Part shown: positions 32,789-34,730 of the stretch, in pieces
Numbering within the stretch: position 1 is the stretch's first letter
Layout of the letters: every line of letters starts with the position of its first letter
Assembly (NCBI RefSeq): GCF_001436505.1
Contig: NZ_AYYI01000036.1
Location: forward strand, 1 to 34,730
Reading direction: 5' to 3'
Origin: Loigolactobacillus rennini DSM 20253
Lineage (GTDB): Bacteria > Bacillota > Bacilli > Lactobacillales > Lactobacillaceae
DNA length: 34,730 nucleotides
Translations under genes and position numbers: made by a program
Notes under the pieces: model-generated
Told to the model about the DNA's origin: nothing
Database searches by the model: none
What the model saw: only the letters and a program-made list of their open reading frames with translations

Positions 32789-32802
32789 TGTTGAATTCAA
32801 CA
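32789..32802. promoter_or_regulatory. Perfect 14-bp palindrome at the lac transcription start
   Basis: TGTTGAATTCAACA is fully self-complementary and starts about 6 nt downstream of the -10 box. It could be an operator, or a hairpin at the 5' end of the message. Confidence 0.5.
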
Positions 32803-32807
32803 GTTAT

Positions 32808-32835
32808 ATTATAGCATCAATTCAATATTTGTAAA
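32808..32835 (-). promoter_or_regulatory. Promoter of the lac operon
   Basis: TTTACA (32830-32835), a 16-nt spacer, then TATAAT (32808-32813) on the minus strand. It would start a leader of about 140 nt before lacE. Confidence 0.8.
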
Positions 32836-32842
32836 CGCTTTT
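32829..32842. promoter_or_regulatory. Catabolite-responsive element (cre) over the lac -35 box
   Basis: TTGTAAACGCTTTT fits the cre pattern WTGNAARCGNWWWCA in its first thirteen positions and departs from it at the end. It overlaps the -35 box, so CcpA binding would repress lac when preferred sugars are present. Confidence 0.75.
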
Positions 32843-32851
32843 TTAATGTGT

Positions 32852-32884
32852 AAAAAAATTACCGCTAGGTGCGGTAATTTTTTG
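32852..32884 (-). terminator. Intrinsic terminator after gnd
   Basis: AAATTACCGC and GCGGTAATTT form a 10-bp stem with a 5-nt loop. Seven T residues follow on the minus strand, directly upstream of the lac cre and promoter. Confidence 0.9.
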
Positions 32885-32892
32885 TTCATCAT

Positions 32893-34317
32893 TTATTGTT
32901 CTTCATACCATGGATAATGGAAGCTACCTTCACGGTCCGTCCGTTCATAAGTATGCGCACCAAAGTAGTCCCGTTCTGCTTGAATAATATTAGCTGGTAA
33001 GCGTTCTGAGCGGTAAGCGTCAAAGTAAGCAATCGCAGCTGAGAAACCAGGGACAGGGACACCAGCTTTAACTGCAAGCCCCACTAGATCACGCACTGCT
33101 TCTTGATATTGTTTTGTGATGTTTAAGAAATAATCATCCAACATCAAGTTTTGCAAATCCGGGTTCTTTTCGTAAGCATCGGTAATGTTTTGTAAAAATT
33201 GAGCCCGAATGATGCAACCAGAACGCCAAATCCGTGCAATGTTCGCGTAATCCAAATGCCAGTCATAATGGGCAGAAGCGATCCGCATTTGTTCGAAACC
33301 TTGTGCATAGCTCATAATTTTACTGAAGTACAACGCTTTACGGATCATTTCGACAATTTCATTTTTATCAAAATCAACTTTTCCAACTGGCTTTGGTAAA
33401 ACCTTGCTGGCCTTAACCCGTTCTTGCTTCATCATGGAAATGTAACGCGCATAAACAGACTCTGTAATCAAAGATTGCGGGATTTCAAGTTCTAGTGCAT
33501 TAGCAGAACTCCATTTTCCCGTCCCTTTATTCGCAGTCCGGTCTAAAATCATATCAACAATCGGCTTACCTGAACCAAGATCGTCTTTACGCGTTAGAAT
33601 ATCTGCAGTGATGTCAATTAAATAACTGTCCAGTTCACCTTTGTTCCAGTTATTGAAAATTGTGGCAATGTCATCAACTGACAAGCCAACTAGTTCATGT
33701 AACAAATGATAACTTTCAGCAATTAATTCTTCATCACCGTATTCTATACCATTATGAATCATTTTAACGTAATGACCAGCGCCATTAGGACCAATGTAGG
33801 TTACACAAGGTGCCCCATCATCAGCTTTAGCCGCCATTTGTTCAAAAATTGGTGCAACTAAATCATAAGCTTCTTTTTGACCACCTGGCATCATGGAAGG
33901 CCCTTTAAGTGCACCTAATTCTCCGCCAGAAACCCCCATGCCAATAAAGTTAATGCCAGATTTATCTAATTCTTTATTCCGGCGCATGGTATCTTTAAAG
34001 AATGTATTACCACCGTCAATCAGCACATCACCTTTATCCAACAATGGCAATAGTTCTTGGATAACGGCATCTGTACCGGCACCTGCTTTGACCATCAAGA
34101 TGATCCGCCGCGGTTTTTCCAATGAGGCAACGAAATCCTTAATTGTATAACTTGGCACTAAATGCTTATCTGCATGTTCTTTGGCAACCGCTTCGGTTTT
34201 CGAACCCGTCCGATTATAAATTGCCACCGTGTAACCACGGCTTTCAATGTTTAAAGCGAGGTTCTTGCCCATAACGGCCATACCAACGACACCAATTTGT
34301 GGTGTTTGCTTTTCCAT
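32893..34317 (-). CDS. gnd: 6-phosphogluconate dehydrogenase, decarboxylating
   Basis: A 474-residue enzyme of the pentose phosphate (phosphoketolase) route that converts 6-phosphogluconate to ribulose-5-phosphate and CO2 with NADP. The Rossmann motif [21 protein letters not shown] is at residues 9-29, with NRTGSKTE after the second strand for the cofactor phosphate. Catalytic-region motifs are [21 protein letters not shown] and [17 protein letters not shown]. The C-terminal helical domain and the [12 protein letters not shown] tail, which completes the partner's active site, are intact. AAGGGGG precedes the ATG. It is monocistronic, with its own terminator. Confidence 0.97.
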   Translation of the reverse strand: MEKQTPQIGVVGMAVMGKNLALNIESRGYTVAIYNRTGSKTEAVAKEHADKHLVPSYTIKDFVASLEKPRRIILMVKAGAGTDAVIQELLPLLDKGDVLIDGGNTFFKDTMRRNKELDKSGINFIGMGVSGGELGALKGPSMMPGGQKEAYDLVAPIFEQMAAKADDGAPCVTYIGPNGAGHYVKMIHNGIEYGDEELIAESYHLLHELVGLSVDDIATIFNNWNKGELDSYLIDITADILTRKDDLGSGKPIVDMILDRTANKGTGKWSSANALELEIPQSLITESVYARYISMMKQERVKASKVLPKPVGKVDFDKNEIVEMIRKALYFSKIMSYAQGFEQMRIASAHYDWHLDYANIARIWRSGCIIRAQFLQNITDAYEKNPDLQNLMLDDYFLNITKQYQEAVRDLVGLAVKAGVPVPGFSAAIAYFDAYRSERLPANIIQAERDYFGAHTYERTDREGSFHYPWYEEQ

Positions 34318-34458
34318 CTTTTTGTGCCCCCTTATCTATTTAACAACTTCTATCCTATCAAAAACGACCCGCAAATAAAAGATAAACTACTTTTTTATCT
34401 GGTCAATTATCCTTCAATGTGCTGATTTTAGCTTGATTTGGTTTTTGTGAGAAGAAAC
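34318..34458. other. Upstream region of gnd
   Basis: AT-rich control region. On the minus strand a TTGACC and AT-rich -10-like sequences occur, but no hexamer pair has good spacing. No ORF with a ribosome binding site was seen. Confidence 0.4.
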
Positions 34459-34509
34459 GTAGAGTAGGAGCCAGCCTTTTCCGTCTAACTGCAAAGCGGA
34501 ATTATCTGC
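34459..34509 (-). repeat. Truncated 5' unit of the structured repeat, next to copy 5
   Basis: Left arm GTAGAGTAGGAGCC, then AGCCTTTTCCGT, CTAAC and AAAGCGGAAT-ta-TCTGC. It stops at the hairpin loop, so neither inner nor outer stem can close. About 40 nt of linker ending AAACGTG leads to the complete copy. Confidence 0.75.
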
Positions 34510-34549
34510 TTTTTGGTTTAATTAGGTTTTTATCATCACCCAAGTAAAC

Positions 34550-34660
34550 GTGCTCGCTGTGACAGCTTCTTCCGTCTAGCGACGCAACGCAAATCATTCA
34601 CTGCGTGAATAATTCACGTTGCTATGCTAGTACTCAGAAGCTAAGCGTCACAACGAGCAC
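34550..34660 (-). repeat. Structured interspersed element, copy 5 (complete, 111 nt)
   Basis: Outer arms GTGCTCGCTGTGAC and GTCACAACGAGCAC; AGCTTCT with AGAAGCT; a one-sided AAGC bulge; CTAGC with GCTAG. The inner stem uses arms unlike those of any other copy. In minus-strand RNA the inner stem is 18 continuous pairs, three of them G-U, closed by a GCA triloop. Every stem differs from copies 1-3, yet pairing is kept. Confidence 0.9.
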
Positions 34661-34669
34661 TCTCTATAC

Positions 34670-34730
34670 AAAAAAGGGTCTAGAATTTTTGGTGTTGGAA
34701 AGTATTTCCATTCCAAAAGTACTAGGCCCT
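34670..34730. terminator. Nested hairpin at the right window edge
   Basis: AGGGTCTAG pairs with CTAGGCCCT (one T-G), TTTTGG with CCAAAA, and TGGAAA with TTTCCA around a GTA loop. A run of six A residues on the left gives a T-run on the minus strand. It is probably a terminator for a gene beyond the edge, but the end of a mobile element cannot be ruled out. Confidence 0.5.

Overview
This window looks like chromosomal DNA from a lactic acid bacterium of the Lactobacillaceae. The DNA is AT-leaning, with strong AGGAGG-type ribosome binding sites and frequent TTG or GTG starts. The gene blocks are typical of the family: miaA, the yqgN-gluP-yqgQ-glcK block, a penicillin-binding protein, liaFSR, mltG-udk-greA, pheST behind a T-box, ArlRS, a PTS lactose operon and gnd. 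The genus cannot be fixed by eye. There is no prophage, transposase, CRISPR array, tRNA or rRNA. Most genes are on the minus strand; the SMR pump, an L,D-transpeptidase, the YfhO-like protein, acylphosphatase and YidC are on the plus strand.

Layout. 0.1-5.6 kb: a minus-strand run of rpmG, yqgN, gluP, yqgQ, glcK, a rhodanese-fold protein, miaA and a YnbB-type PLP enzyme. 5.8-12.3 kb: cell-envelope genes. 12.4-14.9 kb: liaFSR envelope-stress genes with possible LiaR boxes upstream. 15.3-18 kb: greA, udk, mltG. 18-22.3 kb: pheT, pheS, the Phe T-box and an HxlR regulator with its operator. 22.7-25.5 kb: HD protein, SpoU methyltransferase, acylphosphatase, YidC. 25.7-28 kb: ArlR/ArlS. 28.2-32.9 kb: lacE-lacT-lacF-lacG with a cre site, promoter and terminator/antiterminator leader. 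32.9-34.3 kb: gnd.

The most unusual content is a family of interspersed structured elements. Complete copies lie at 9413-9521, 15246-15354, 22576-22684 and 34550-34660, and partial copies sit next to them. Three complete copies are exactly 109 nt and one is 111 nt. All share one nested-stem plan, but the stem sequences differ between copies and both arms have changed together. Nearly all imperfect pairs are C-A on the plus strand, so they are G-U wobbles in minus-strand RNA. This points to selection on an RNA read from the minus strand. Truncated 5' units precede every complete copy, giving modular arrays. One remnant at 25.7 kb supplies the last codons and the stop of the ArlS-like kinase gene, and one complete copy lies between the greA stop codon and the greA terminator.

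All identifications are by eye from motifs and remembered family sequences; no database search was run.
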